A DNA stretch of 64,000 nt, taken from NCBI GenBank assembly GCA_030584085.1, contig CP129490.1, positions 248,001 through 312,000 of the forward strand, in the 5' to 3' direction. The notes under the pieces were generated by a model, which saw only the letters and a list, made by a program, of their open reading frames with translations, was not told where the DNA came from and did no database searches. A program made the translations under genes and the position numbers. This stretch comes from Melioribacteraceae bacterium (GTDB lineage Bacteria > Bacteroidota > Ignavibacteria > Ignavibacteriales > Melioribacteraceae). Positions 51,608-60,802 of the stretch are shown piece after piece (positions within the stretch are counted from its first letter, which is position 1; each line of letters opens with the position of its first letter).

Positions 51608-52315
51608 TTAATCGTCAACCCAGGCATGGAAAAGCTTTAGGAGATTTGAAAAATCTTCGCTTCCAATATTAAATGTGACAAACGTGGCTAAATTGTTAAG
51701 TAAAACTACCGAATTGAGACTTGCATCTTTTTTAACTACTTCGGCTAATTTTTTTACGAAGTTCTCGTTTATTTTTTGAATGTCTTCATAAAGTGAAACC
51801 AAAGATTTCATATTCCAATCAGCTTCCTTGCCGGTTTTAAGTCTTAATAATTGCGCTAAAGCAAACATTGATAAAACGCGGAACTCTGTTTCTTCAAGAT
51901 CTGAAAACGGAAGATGAAATCTAAGCATAGGTCTAAGTTTAGATAGAATAGGACACCCGCTTGCGGACATCAACACACCCATTAAACTTCCAACCGCGGA
52001 TTGTAAATCGGTTTCAGAGAAATATGATCGTTCAGGTGTGGAAACTGTTACTTTTACTTTTTCGTGGGAAGATTTATCTGAGAAGAATTTTATTAACTCT
52101 TCTATTTCAATTGCGGTGGGACAGTGTTTATGTTCTGATTTATTCAATGGACAATGTTCACATTGAAAATTCTCCATTTTTGTCCAATCACCGGGCTGAA
52201 TTTTTGATTTTCTCAAAATTTTAAGCGTAACATTATCTAAACAAACATCGAATGTTTTTTCAGATCCGTTTTTGAACTCAAATCTATAACTATATTTTCT
52301 TCTATCTTTTTGCAT
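51608..52315 (-). CDS. Conserved hypothetical protein with Cys/His cluster (DUF6901-like)
   Basis: The 235-residue protein starts with YSYRFEFKNGSEKTFDV and then has a probable metal site: CEHCPLNKSEHKHCPTA (Cys52, Cys55, His61, His64, Cys65). Downstream lies SASGCPILSKLRPMLRFHLP with Cys120. This pattern is conserved in proteins annotated as DUF6901, which I recall without certainty. No enzyme motif is visible. Its ATG follows the FabK/NMO stop by one base, so the two genes form one unit. Confidence 0.65.
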   Translation of the reverse strand: MQKDRRKYSYRFEFKNGSEKTFDVCLDNVTLKILRKSKIQPGDWTKMENFQCEHCPLNKSEHKHCPTAIEIEELIKFFSDKSSHEKVKVTVSTPERSYFSETDLQSAVGSLMGVLMSASGCPILSKLRPMLRFHLPFSDLEETEFRVLSMFALAQLLRLKTGKEADWNMKSLVSLYEDIQKINENFVKKLAEVVKKDASLNSVVLLNNLATFVTFNIGSEDFSNLLKLFHAWVDD

Positions 52316-52316
52316 T

Positions 52317-53261
52317 TCAGCAACTTAACATTTTGCATGCATCAGAATATTCTTTTATTAATCTTTGCATCAATTCATTAACTGTCGGGATATCTTTTAT
52401 CAACCCGGAACCTTGTCCTGCTTCCATCATACCCTGTTCGGAATCTCCCTCGAATATACCTAATCTTTCGCGCTTTTGTCCAAGTAGTTCTTTTAGCATG
52501 TGAGCATCAGCACCTGAATACTCTGCGGTAATTACATCTTCGCTGAATTTATTCTTTAACAATCTAGCCATTCCGATCTTTTTAAAAATTAACACAGTAT
52601 CGTTATCCTTCGCTTCAACTACTTTGTCCTTATAATTCTGATGAGCTGAAGATTCAACTGTCACGGCAAAACGAGTTCCGATTTGAACTCCTTCTGCACC
52701 TAATGCAAAAGCAGCTAAAATCCCTCTACCATCAGCAATACCACCGGCAGCTATAACTGGAATTTTAACTGAATCAACCAATTGAGGAATCAAAGCAAAT
52801 GTTGTTAATTCATCCACCCCGTTGTGTCCTCCGGCTTCAACACCTTCGCCGATAATTGCATCGCATCCCACACTTTCAGCTTTCAAAGCAAATTTAATTG
52901 ATGGAACAACATGGCAAACGGTTATATTATTTTTCTTAAGAATATCTATAAATTTACCCGGATGACCAGCCGAAGAAAAAACGATCTTTACATTTTCTTC
53001 AATAACCACATTCACCAAATCTTCTACATCTCCGCGTAATAATGGAATATTAACACCGAAAGGTTTATCCGTAGCTGCTTTACATTTTTGAATATGCTCA
53101 CGAAGTAAGTCCGGCTTCATTGATCCTGCACCAATTAATCCGAGTCCGCCGTTATTAGAAACTGCCGAAGCAAGTTTCCAACCCGATACCCAAACCATTC
53201 CTGCTTGAATAATAGGGAATTTGATGTTGAAAAATTTTGTTACACGGTTGTTGATATTCAT
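52317..53261 (-). CDS. FabK/nitronate monooxygenase family flavoprotein
   Basis: The 314-residue TIM-barrel protein has GVEAGGHNG, IPVIAAGGIADGRG and GVQIGTRF, the FMN-phosphate and substrate-binding motifs shared by FabK and NMO. The EAGGHNG motif and GIADGRG loop favour enoyl-ACP reductase II (FabK) of fatty acid synthesis, but nitronate monooxygenase is a common alternative. It is divergent from metK and translationally close to the Cys/His protein gene. Confidence 0.82.
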   Translation of the reverse strand: MNINNRVTKFFNIKFPIIQAGMVWVSGWKLASAVSNNGGLGLIGAGSMKPDLLREHIQKCKAATDKPFGVNIPLLRGDVEDLVNVVIEENVKIVFSSAGHPGKFIDILKKNNITVCHVVPSIKFALKAESVGCDAIIGEGVEAGGHNGVDELTTFALIPQLVDSVKIPVIAAGGIADGRGILAAFALGAEGVQIGTRFAVTVESSAHQNYKDKVVEAKDNDTVLIFKKIGMARLLKNKFSEDVITAEYSGADAHMLKELLGQKRERLGIFEGDSEQGMMEAGQGSGLIKDIPTVNELMQRLIKEYSDACKMLSC

Positions 53262-53369
53262 GTCCTCTCACATACTATTATAACAAACTTATCAATTATA
53301 ATTTTATTACGAAACATATTTGCTAATAGTTAGGGTATTGGGTAATTTTGACGTTATTGTTTTTAACTA

Positions 53370-53394
53370 TAAGTGATTTTATTTATATCACTTA
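53370..53394. promoter_or_regulatory. Inverted repeat upstream of metK
   Basis: TAAGTGAT (53370-53377) and ATCACTTA (53387-53394) form a perfect 8-bp dyad with a nine-base spacer, 35 bases before the metK ATG. It may be an operator or a leader hairpin. The region shows no SAM-riboswitch consensus. Confidence 0.4.
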
Positions 53395-53429
53395 CAAAAA
53401 TTTTCACTAAAGATAACACAGAGGTATAA

Positions 53430-54581
53430 ATGTCCTACCTATTTACATCCGAATCGGTTTCGGAAGGTCATCCGGATAAAGTTTGTGATGCTATATCCGA
53501 TGGAATACTTGATGCAATATTAAAGCAAGATGCAAATGCAAGAGTTGCCTGCGAAACTTTTGTAACAACCGGCTTAGTTTTGGTTGGAGGAGAAATTACA
53601 ACTAAAGCATATGTTGATGTTCAAGATGTTGTTCGTAAAATTGTAGAAAATATTGGATATACAGAAGCAGAGTATAAATTTGATTCTGAATCTTGTTCGG
53701 TCTTAAACGCAATTCATTCTCAATCACCTGATATCGCAATGGGTGTAGATAAAGGCGGAGCCGGTGATCAAGGTATTATGTTTGGTTATGCTTGTGATCA
53801 AACAAAAGAATACATGCCGATGCCGATAGTTTTCGCGCATAAACTAGTTCAAAGATTAGCATATATAAGAAAACGTAAACCTGATTTAATGCCGTACTTA
53901 AGACCCGATTCCAAATCCCAAGTAACAATTGAATATGATGATAATCATAAACCTGTTAGAGTAGATGCAGTAGTAATTTCAACACAGCATGACGCAAATG
54001 TTCGTCAATCCACAATTAAGAAAGATGTAATTGAACATGTAGTAAAGAATATAATTCCTTCGAAGTATCTTGATAAGAAAACTAAGTACTATGTAAACCC
54101 AACCGGTAGATTTGAAATCGGTGGGCCTCACGGTGATAGCGGTTTAACAGGCAGAAAAATTATTGTTGATACATATGGTGGATGGGCTCCTCATGGCGGC
54201 GGGGCTTTCTCAGGAAAAGATCCTTCTAAAGTTGATCGAAGTGCAACATATGCAGCCCGATATGTTGCTAAAAATATTGTCGCGGCAAAACTTGCAAAGG
54301 AATGTTTAGTTCAACTTTCATATGCAATTGGTGTTGCCGAACCCGTTTCAATTTATGTTGATACAAAAGGAACCGGTAAAATCTCCGATGCGGAAATTTC
54401 AAAAATGATAAAGAAAGAAGTTGATCTTACTCCAAAAGGAATTATTAATAAACTGAAATTAAGAAATCCAATTTATCTTAAGACTTCATCATACGGACAC
54501 TTTGGTCGCAATGAAAAATCTTTCACTTGGGAACAATTGGATTTGGTACCAACATTCAAGAAATATTTACCTAAAAAATAA
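53430..54581 (+). CDS. metK: S-adenosylmethionine synthase
   Basis: The 383-residue protein begins [20 protein letters not shown] and has the ATP-binding [12 protein letters not shown] (signature 1) and [17 protein letters not shown] (signature 2, phosphate loop). It makes SAM from methionine and ATP. GAGGT precedes ATG. The ahcY gene follows 17 bases downstream, so SAM synthesis and removal of its product inhibitor are co-expressed. Confidence 0.98.
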   Translation: MSYLFTSESVSEGHPDKVCDAISDGILDAILKQDANARVACETFVTTGLVLVGGEITTKAYVDVQDVVRKIVENIGYTEAEYKFDSESCSVLNAIHSQSPDIAMGVDKGGAGDQGIMFGYACDQTKEYMPMPIVFAHKLVQRLAYIRKRKPDLMPYLRPDSKSQVTIEYDDNHKPVRVDAVVISTQHDANVRQSTIKKDVIEHVVKNIIPSKYLDKKTKYYVNPTGRFEIGGPHGDSGLTGRKIIVDTYGGWAPHGGGAFSGKDPSKVDRSATYAARYVAKNIVAAKLAKECLVQLSYAIGVAEPVSIYVDTKGTGKISDAEISKMIKKEVDLTPKGIINKLKLRNPIYLKTSSYGHFGRNEKSFTWEQLDLVPTFKKYLPKK

Positions 54582-54598
54582 AGGAGCATTAATACGTA

Positions 54599-55876
54599 AT
54601 GGATTATAAACAAGGAAAGTATAAAGTACGCGATTTAAAATTAGCGGCTGAAGGAAGAAAAAGAATCGAATGGGCTGAGTCACGTATGCCCGTGATGATG
54701 GCTTTGAGAGAGAAATACAGCAAAACGAAACCATTGAAAGGTTATAAAATTGCCGGCTGTCTTCACGTAACCAAAGAAACAGCAGTGCTTGTTGAAACAC
54801 TTCAAGCTGCAGGAGCAAAAGTTAGTTGGAGCGGATGTAATCCACTTTCAACACAAGATGATATTGCTGCCGCATTAGCTAAGGGTGGAACAGAAATTTA
54901 TGCATGGCACGGACAAAATGTTAAGGATTTCTATTGGTCAATTGATAGAACTCTCGATATGAAACCAAACTTGACTCTTGATGACGGTGCCGATCTTATT
55001 TTTACTGTTCATAACAAATACAAAAAACTTGCAGAAAATATTATTGGTGGAACGGAAGAAACTACAACCGGTGTTCATAGATTGAGAGCAATGGCTGCCG
55101 ATGGTAAATTGTTGTATCCGGTAATCGCCGTTAATGATGCAGAAACAAAATGGGATTTCGATAATGTTTACGGAACCGGTCAATCTTCTATAGACGGTAT
55201 TTTAAGAGCAACTTCTGTTCTTTTAGCCGGTAAAAACTTTGTTGTTGCCGGATACGGACATTGCGGTCGCGGTGTTGCAATGCGTGCTGCCGGTATGGGC
55301 GCAAATGTAATTGTTACAGAAGTAAAACCAACTGCCGCATTAAAAGCTACTCTTGAAGGTCACACTGTTATGACAATGGATGAAGCAGCCAAAATTGGTG
55401 ACATTTTTATTACCGCGACAGGTGTTAAAGATATCGTTATTAAAAAACACTTCGAGAAAATGAAAGACGGTGCGATTGTTTGTAATACCGGCCATTATGA
55501 TTGTGAATTAAATCTAGACGATCTAGAAAAAATTAAAAAATCAAAGAGAGTTGTAAGAGCAAATAACGAAGAATATACTCTAAAAAATGGTAATAGAGTT
55601 TACGTTTTAGCTCAAGGTAGATTAGTAAACTTAGCCGCAGCCGAAGGACATCCATCGGAAGTTATGGATATGTCTTTTGCAAATCAGTTTATGTCTCAAA
55701 TTAAATTAGCTGCATTAGATAAAGAAGGGGTTCTCCTAGATCCTGAAGTTATTGATATTCCGGTTGAACAAGATCAAGAAATTGCTGCTATTAAATTGAA
55801 AACAATGGGTTATAAAATTGATAAGCTTACAAAAGAGCAAATACTTTACATGGACGATTATAGCGCAGGAACGTAA
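54599..55876 (+). CDS. ahcY: Adenosylhomocysteinase
   Basis: The 425-residue protein has the substrate segments AGCLHVTKETAVLVETL and GTTE-like GGTEETTTGVHRL, and the NAD-binding GYGHCGRGVAMRAAGMGA. It ends in the conserved helix with DKLTKEQ and the final lysine/tyrosine region. It hydrolyses S-adenosylhomocysteine to adenosine and homocysteine. AAAGGAG precedes the start, and a terminator follows. Confidence 0.97.
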   Translation: MDYKQGKYKVRDLKLAAEGRKRIEWAESRMPVMMALREKYSKTKPLKGYKIAGCLHVTKETAVLVETLQAAGAKVSWSGCNPLSTQDDIAAALAKGGTEIYAWHGQNVKDFYWSIDRTLDMKPNLTLDDGADLIFTVHNKYKKLAENIIGGTEETTTGVHRLRAMAADGKLLYPVIAVNDAETKWDFDNVYGTGQSSIDGILRATSVLLAGKNFVVAGYGHCGRGVAMRAAGMGANVIVTEVKPTAALKATLEGHTVMTMDEAAKIGDIFITATGVKDIVIKKHFEKMKDGAIVCNTGHYDCELNLDDLEKIKKSKRVVRANNEEYTLKNGNRVYVLAQGRLVNLAAAEGHPSEVMDMSFANQFMSQIKLAALDKEGVLLDPEVIDIPVEQDQEIAAIKLKTMGYKIDKLTKEQILYMDDYSAGT

Positions 55877-55902
55877 GTCTATTTAAGAAATGAATTCAAT
55901 TT

Positions 55903-55937
55903 AAAGCCCAATCATAGATAATTGGGCTTTGTTATTT
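55903..55937. terminator. Terminator between ahcY and the polyferredoxin gene
   Basis: AAAGCCCAAT (55903-55912) and ATTGGGCTTT (55921-55930) form a perfect 10-bp stem with an eight-base loop followed by GTTATTTT. It lies between convergent genes and mainly serves the plus-strand metK-ahcY unit. Confidence 0.82.
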
Positions 55938-57496
55938 TAAAACGGAAAGTCCTCTTCCAAATCCGGTTGCTCTAATTCTTCTTGAACCGGTAGTTTTGCT
56001 GTCAAGTGTGAAGGATTGCTTTTAACGTAGATGGCTTTGTAAGGTATTGTCGGACATGCATACTCACAAGCACCGCAGCCGACACAAATTTCTTCATCAA
56101 TTTTAGGCGCGTTTTTATTTACTTCAGGATCAAGTACCATTCTTACAGCTTTGGTCGGACAATGTTCTGCACACGCACCACAATCTGTCTTCTGTGTGTA
56201 AACAATACAGTTATCCTTTTCAAATTTTGCTATGCCTAGTTGGATCAATTTTTTCGATTCTTGCTTTATGGGCAATATTGCACCACTCGGACAAACTTGA
56301 CTGCATATAACACAATCGTAATTACAAAAACCTTTTATATAATCCATTCTTGGCTGCATAATCCCTAACAGACCATATTCTAAAAATGATGGTTGAAGAA
56401 CATGAGTTGGGCAAGCTGCAACGCATAAATGGCAAGCCGTACAATTATCGGTAAAATTATTTATTGAAACAGAACCCGGAGGAGAAACTGCATATTCTCT
56501 AATAACCGGGATTTCATTTTCTTTATAGACTTCTATTTTCTTTTGTGCTTTCAATACTGCACTTGCACCAACAAAATAAACTGCCGATTTAATTACAAAA
56601 TCTCTTTTAGAAATATTTACAATCGGTCCATCTTTTTTTTGAGGCAAATATCTAAATTGATATTCAATTGCTTCAGTTGAACAAGAAGTGAAACAATTAA
56701 AACATGCTATACATCTTTCAAAATCGATTGAAGAATTATCTGTATCAATGCAATTAGCTTTACATACTCTTTCGCATACACCACAACTAATACAATTTGA
56801 TTCCGTTATACCAATTTTAAAGAGTGAAAATTTTGAAATGAATCCTAAGAAGGTTCCAACCGGACAAATTGTATTACAGTAAAGTCTGCCATGTTTATAA
56901 CTCATCCACCCGACTATACCAAAAACACCAATACTGAATAAGAGTGAAAATATTTCTATTCCTCTAAACTCAACGGGATAAATCCAATATAGATTAAAAC
57001 TCTCTAAAAAGAATGCAATTGTGTTATTAATTCCAACTACAATTGGTTGAAAAATATTTGAAAGAATTCTTCCGAAGTTGCTGTAAGGATCAAGTAAATT
57101 AAATGTGATGACCGAACCGCTCAAGAAAACGAGTATCGTTACAATCAGAATAGAATAACGAGTTTTAGTTAATGGTTTTTTGTAAACATATTTTCTCTTC
57201 TTAATCTTTTTCGAAATGAAAGAAATTATATCTTGCAAAACTCCAAGGGGACAAGCGGTAGAGCAATAAACTCTTCCAAATAATAGAGTAAAAACAATGA
57301 CAACGAGAAATCCTGCAGCGGCTAATGTTCCTAGTGATAAATATTTTAATAGTGAGGGAATAAACTGAAGATATAATGGATAATCAGAAAATTTTTCGGG
57401 TAATGAAAAAGTAATATCCAGAAATAGAATTGTTATAGATAAAAGAAAAGCGAGAGCTACAATCACTCTCACTTTTTTAAGTAAAGAATAGTTCAT
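55937..57496 (-). CDS. NapH/CcoG-like membrane polyferredoxin
   Basis: The 519-residue protein has several N-terminal transmembrane helices with the NapH-type motifs CSTACPLGVLQDI and CNTICPVGTFLGF. At least five 4Fe-4S sites follow, for example CISCGVCERVCKANC, CIACFNCFTSC, CTACHLCVAACP, CGACAEHCP and CVGCGACEYACP. It would move electrons between a membrane pool and soluble partners. It follows the DUF362 gene by five bases, a common pairing in Bacteroidetes; the donor and acceptor are unknown. Confidence 0.88.
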   Translation of the reverse strand: MNYSLLKKVRVIVALAFLLSITILFLDITFSLPEKFSDYPLYLQFIPSLLKYLSLGTLAAAGFLVVIVFTLLFGRVYCSTACPLGVLQDIISFISKKIKKRKYVYKKPLTKTRYSILIVTILVFLSGSVITFNLLDPYSNFGRILSNIFQPIVVGINNTIAFFLESFNLYWIYPVEFRGIEIFSLLFSIGVFGIVGWMSYKHGRLYCNTICPVGTFLGFISKFSLFKIGITESNCISCGVCERVCKANCIDTDNSSIDFERCIACFNCFTSCSTEAIEYQFRYLPQKKDGPIVNISKRDFVIKSAVYFVGASAVLKAQKKIEVYKENEIPVIREYAVSPPGSVSINNFTDNCTACHLCVAACPTHVLQPSFLEYGLLGIMQPRMDYIKGFCNYDCVICSQVCPSGAILPIKQESKKLIQLGIAKFEKDNCIVYTQKTDCGACAEHCPTKAVRMVLDPEVNKNAPKIDEEICVGCGACEYACPTIPYKAIYVKSNPSHLTAKLPVQEELEQPDLEEDFPF

Positions 57497-57501
57497 ATAT
57501 A

Positions 57502-58425
57502 TTAAAGAGAAATTCGATCGATTTTAAGTTTAGTTAAATCCATTGTTCCCACATTCATTTGATTGGCATAAACAATATGATCAATATCATTTGGATCAAA
57601 GCCGAATAACTTTGCCGCTGCTGCATCAACCGCTACCATATCTGTAGAAATTAATTGAGATTTCATCGTGACGACATCTGCTTCCGAAACCCCGCGTGGA
57701 CCGTTGCGCTTCATAACATAATATGCATCAACAACATTTAAGTCAGGTTGTCTTAACGTAGCATAATCTGCAATGCATTGATGTAAATCATTTCTATGCC
57801 AGTAACCTCTATCCCATACAACACCCATTAAATTTTTCATAGCTACAGTGAGCTTAGCGCCACCGTGATTTTTTAATATTGGGACATTAATAAATACATC
57901 TGAATTTAAAACCAGCTCGTGAACTTTAGCTTCTTTGAGTCGCTTGCCATTAGGTATTGCTATCTCTTGATAATAACTTTCATTAGCACCGGAAACTAAT
58001 TTACCTTTTGCCTCTTTAACCGCATTCTCTATACCGCTATTTTTGTAACACTTCGTCCAATTATCACAGGTATTATCAAACACATAAACATCTTTTGCAC
58101 CGGCATCAAAACATTCTTTAACGATTTGCTTTACTAATTTGGGATTTGTATTACCGGCTCTTTCCGGTGAAACGTCCCATCCGATATTAGGTTTCACAAC
58201 AACAGTTTGGTTCGGCTTAACAAATCTTTTCATTCCGCCCAACGAATTAATTGCTCTATTGAACATTACATCAGCTTCGCCGCCTTTTATAGCGACAAGA
58301 TCATATATATTATCCGGCGCTGTTTTTGTATTGGCAAATAGATCAAAGTTATTTCCAAATTTTAGGTACGCTGCTGTCCCTAGACCTGCTACTGCAGACT
58401 TAATAAAAAATTCTCTTCGCTTCAT
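57502..58425 (-). CDS. DUF362 protein with Tat-like signal
   Basis: The 307-residue protein starts MKRREFFIKSAVAGLGTAAY, a twin-arginine-like export signal. The body has the DUF362 pattern: VVVKPNIGWD, VFDNTCDNW, FINVPILKNHGGAKLTVAMK followed by NLMG. DUF362 proteins are linked to iron-sulfur redox enzymes, but their reaction is unknown. GGGAG precedes ATG. The polyferredoxin gene follows directly, so the two probably form one exported/membrane redox unit. Confidence 0.87.
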   Translation of the reverse strand: MKRREFFIKSAVAGLGTAAYLKFGNNFDLFANTKTAPDNIYDLVAIKGGEADVMFNRAINSLGGMKRFVKPNQTVVVKPNIGWDVSPERAGNTNPKLVKQIVKECFDAGAKDVYVFDNTCDNWTKCYKNSGIENAVKEAKGKLVSGANESYYQEIAIPNGKRLKEAKVHELVLNSDVFINVPILKNHGGAKLTVAMKNLMGVVWDRGYWHRNDLHQCIADYATLRQPDLNVVDAYYVMKRNGPRGVSEADVVTMKSQLISTDMVAVDAAAAKLFGFDPNDIDHIVYANQMNVGTMDLTKLKIDRISL

Positions 58426-58481
58426 AAAAGACTCCCTGTCCTTAAATAGATATTTGGGTCTTGTTTATTTTAATAAAAGAT

Positions 58482-59027
58482 ATGAATATATTGGATACAC
58501 TTCAAGAAAATAAAATGGTAAATATTATGGAAGCGATTTTAAAAAAAGTTACAACTAAAGAATTTACAAGACCACTTGTTTTTGATATTCTGACATTAGG
58601 AGTCATTTACTTAGTTCCGGTTTTCTCTCATTTATTTGCTATTCCAATTTATTACGCTGAACCAATGAGATTGATGTTAGTTCTTTCAATAATGTTCACA
58701 TCAAAAAAGAATGCATTTATAATTGCGGCAACAATGCCGATATTTTCAATGTTGGTCTCCGGTCATCCCATATTTTACAAAGCATTGATAATGTCAGGCG
58801 AGTTAGTTTTGAATGTTCTTGTATTTTATATAATTGTTGAAAAACTAAAAAATAAATTTTCTGCGATGGCAATTAGTATTGTAATTTCTAAAGCAGCTTA
58901 TTATGGTTTAAAAATATTGTTACTCAATTTAGCTTTAATTAGCGGTGATTTGGTAGCAACTCCAATTATCTTTCAACTTGGTGTTGTATTTGTCTTTAGT
59001 GCATTGTTTATGTTGAAGAAGGATTAA
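58482..59027 (+). CDS. Membrane protein resembling ECF-transporter S components
   Basis: The protein is about 181 residues with five to six hydrophobic segments (LTLGVIYLVPVFSHLFAI, LMLVLSIMF, FIIAATMPIFSMLVSG, ALIMSGELVLNVLVFYII, VVFVFSALFML). The size and the pattern of helices with a GHPIFYKAL loop resemble substrate-binding S components of ECF vitamin transporters. No energising genes are nearby, so this stays tentative. Starts at 58461 (TTG), 58482 or 58515 are all possible. It is divergent from the DUF362 unit. Confidence 0.6.
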   Translation: MNILDTLQENKMVNIMEAILKKVTTKEFTRPLVFDILTLGVIYLVPVFSHLFAIPIYYAEPMRLMLVLSIMFTSKKNAFIIAATMPIFSMLVSGHPIFYKALIMSGELVLNVLVFYIIVEKLKNKFSAMAISIVISKAAYYGLKILLLNLALISGDLVATPIIFQLGVVFVFSALFMLKKD

Positions 59028-59048
59028 ATTTTTACTGAAGGATACACG

Positions 59049-59477
59049 ATGGACCATGTTGTTTATCTTGACGCTAAAGCCAAGGAGCTTGAAAGTTTGC
59101 TGAGTGGTAAAAAGAAAATGATAATAAGAGGAGCCACAGGCAGAAAGCTGCCATATGGAAGAGTGAACATAAATGATAATCTTTATTTTATAAATAATAA
59201 TGGTAAAGGTGAAGTTCTTGCGATTGCACAAGTTAAATCGGTCTTAAATTCGGAAAGGTTAACAGAACAAGAGTCAATTAATTTAGTAAATAAAAATCAA
59301 AAGAAACTTTTACTAACTGATAAGCAATTTACTAAATGGGCAGGTAGAAGATATATTGTTTTAGTAGAAGTGGAGAACGTGAAAGAAATTAAACCATTCC
59401 AAATTGATAAAGGTAATTACGGCAACATGGACGATTGGTTGTTGGTTGAAAAAATTGATAACGTTTTGAAACAATAA
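59049..59477 (+). CDS. ASCH/PUA-like domain protein
   Basis: The 142-residue protein has the ASCH-like pattern: an N-terminal helix (AKAKELESLLSGKKKMIIRG), a strand-turn GRVNINDNLYFINNNGKGEV followed by LAIAQVKSV, and later RRYIVLVEVENVKEI. Such PUA-fold domains bind RNA or modified nucleic acids. It ends with a WLLVEKI strand. It lies between the S-component-like gene and the GNAT gene with short spacers. The family assignment is from pattern only. Confidence 0.6.
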   Translation: MDHVVYLDAKAKELESLLSGKKKMIIRGATGRKLPYGRVNINDNLYFINNNGKGEVLAIAQVKSVLNSERLTEQESINLVNKNQKKLLLTDKQFTKWAGRRYIVLVEVENVKEIKPFQIDKGNYGNMDDWLLVEKIDNVLKQ

Positions 59478-59498
59478 TCTTCCGGAATTTTCAAATCA

Positions 59499-60380
59499 GT
59501 GGCTAATACGAATCATATAATTTGTAATTACCGCGATAACGATTTACATCGAAATTACTTCTTCCAATTCATTTCAAAAGTATTTCCTAGTATCAACTTT
59601 GTTGAGTGGTATGAAAAAGGATTTTGGACTGAAAATTATATCCCTTTCTCAATTATCGATTCTAATAAAATTATTGCAAGTGCTTCGGTCTCATTAATGG
59701 ATATTCTGATCAATGGTAATCAGCACAAAGCTGCTCAAATCGGTGCCGTTGGAACACTACCCGAGTTTCGTAAACAAGGTTTATCCCGCCAATTAATGAA
59801 TCATATAATTGAAGTGTATAAAGAGAAAGTTGATTTCTTCTTCTTATATGCAAATGATTCAGTCCTAAATTTCTATCCCAAGTTTGGATTTAAAAGTATA
59901 AAAGAAAATATCTTCATTGCTGAAATCGAAAAGAGGAATCACAAGTCGCATGCGAGAAAATTGGATATAACAAACTCAGATGATTATTCATTGTTGTTAA
60001 ACTTAATTAATAACCGTTTACCGATTACAAAATTATTTGGAGCGGAGAAATATGATTTTGTAACAATGTGGCATATCTTAAATATTTACAGAGATAATTT
60101 ATACTTTTTAGAAGAAGAGAATGCCGTAATAATTAAAGAAGAAAAGAATGATACGCTTCATATTTATGAAGTTATACACACAATTCAATTTGATTTACAA
60201 TCAGCCTTACCAAAAATTGTTGAATCCGATTCTATAAAAACTGTGCAATATTATTTTCCACCGGATCAACTAAAGTATGAATATAGTAAAGTTATCGACG
60301 AGGATACAAAATTATTTATGCTTGGTAATGTTGATTTGAGAGAAAAGACCTTTAGATTTCCAACTACGGCGGTTACTTGA
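59499..60380 (+). CDS. GNAT family N-acetyltransferase
   Basis: The 293-residue protein starts with GTG and has an N-terminal GNAT domain with the acetyl-CoA loop VGTLPEFRKQGLSRQLMNHI (Q/RxxGxG/A type) and the beta-bulge segment LYANDSVLNFYPKFGFKSI. A second, C-terminal half (about 150-293) has no clear acetyltransferase motif and may be a degenerate domain, as in Eis-like enzymes. The substrate is unknown. Confidence 0.82.
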   Translation: MANTNHIICNYRDNDLHRNYFFQFISKVFPSINFVEWYEKGFWTENYIPFSIIDSNKIIASASVSLMDILINGNQHKAAQIGAVGTLPEFRKQGLSRQLMNHIIEVYKEKVDFFFLYANDSVLNFYPKFGFKSIKENIFIAEIEKRNHKSHARKLDITNSDDYSLLLNLINNRLPITKLFGAEKYDFVTMWHILNIYRDNLYFLEEENAVIIKEEKNDTLHIYEVIHTIQFDLQSALPKIVESDSIKTVQYYFPPDQLKYEYSKVIDEDTKLFMLGNVDLREKTFRFPTTAVT

Positions 60381-60389
60381 TTTAATTAA

Positions 60390-60749
60390 TTAGTCTGAGT
60401 GATCATGCTTATCAAAATCTTGATAAAGATCTTTTATTGATTCAAAATACTTTCCCCATGTTCTTAAAAGATCATACGAATAAATTCCATAATCATAACC
60501 ATCTTTCCATTTTATACTAAGTCCGTAGTTTCCAACTGTTTCTATTTTATCAATCTCGTATTTACCGGGTTTATCTGGACCTTTTGGCGATGGTGCATAT
60601 TCTCGCCAAAGAATGGTTTCACCTTTGTTCTCGGCATCTGGAGATTCATCACGTAAATAGTGAAGGGGATAATGATAAACTTCACTATCGTTCCATTCAA
60701 TTAAAAGTGTGTCTTTATTTTCTAATTTTATTTTTATCGGTTGTGTCAT
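60390..60749 (-). CDS. DUF971 protein
   Basis: The 119-residue protein matches DUF971, the GBBH-like N-terminal domain: LLIEWNDSEVYHYPLHYLRD, then GNYGLSIKWKDGYDYGIYSY followed by DLLRTW. Stand-alone DUF971 proteins are linked to iron-sulfur assembly (Mrp/ApbC) in other genomes; their role is unproven. The start lies 13 bases after a strong terminator of the upstream gene, without a visible ribosome-binding site. Confidence 0.88.
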   Translation of the reverse strand: MTQPIKIKLENKDTLLIEWNDSEVYHYPLHYLRDESPDAENKGETILWREYAPSPKGPDKPGKYEIDKIETVGNYGLSIKWKDGYDYGIYSYDLLRTWGKYFESIKDLYQDFDKHDHSD

Positions 60750-60756
60750 TGATTAG

Positions 60757-60798
60757 TTTATAAAAAGCCCAACCCCGATTGATCGGGGTTGGGCTTTT
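60757..60798 (-). terminator. Strong terminator after the SPFH gene
   Basis: AAAAGCCCAACCCCGAT (60763-60779) and ATCGGGGTTGGGCTTTT (60782-60798) form a perfect 17-bp stem. On the minus strand it is followed by TTTTTATAA. It begins five bases after the SPFH gene stop and ends just before the DUF971 start at 60749. Confidence 0.92.
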
Positions 60799-60802
60799 AG
60801 TT

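Noticed and set aside
53262-53429. SAM riboswitch upstream of metK
   Set aside because: The interval is AT-rich, has only one 8-bp dyad and shows none of the conserved SAM-aptamer sequences.
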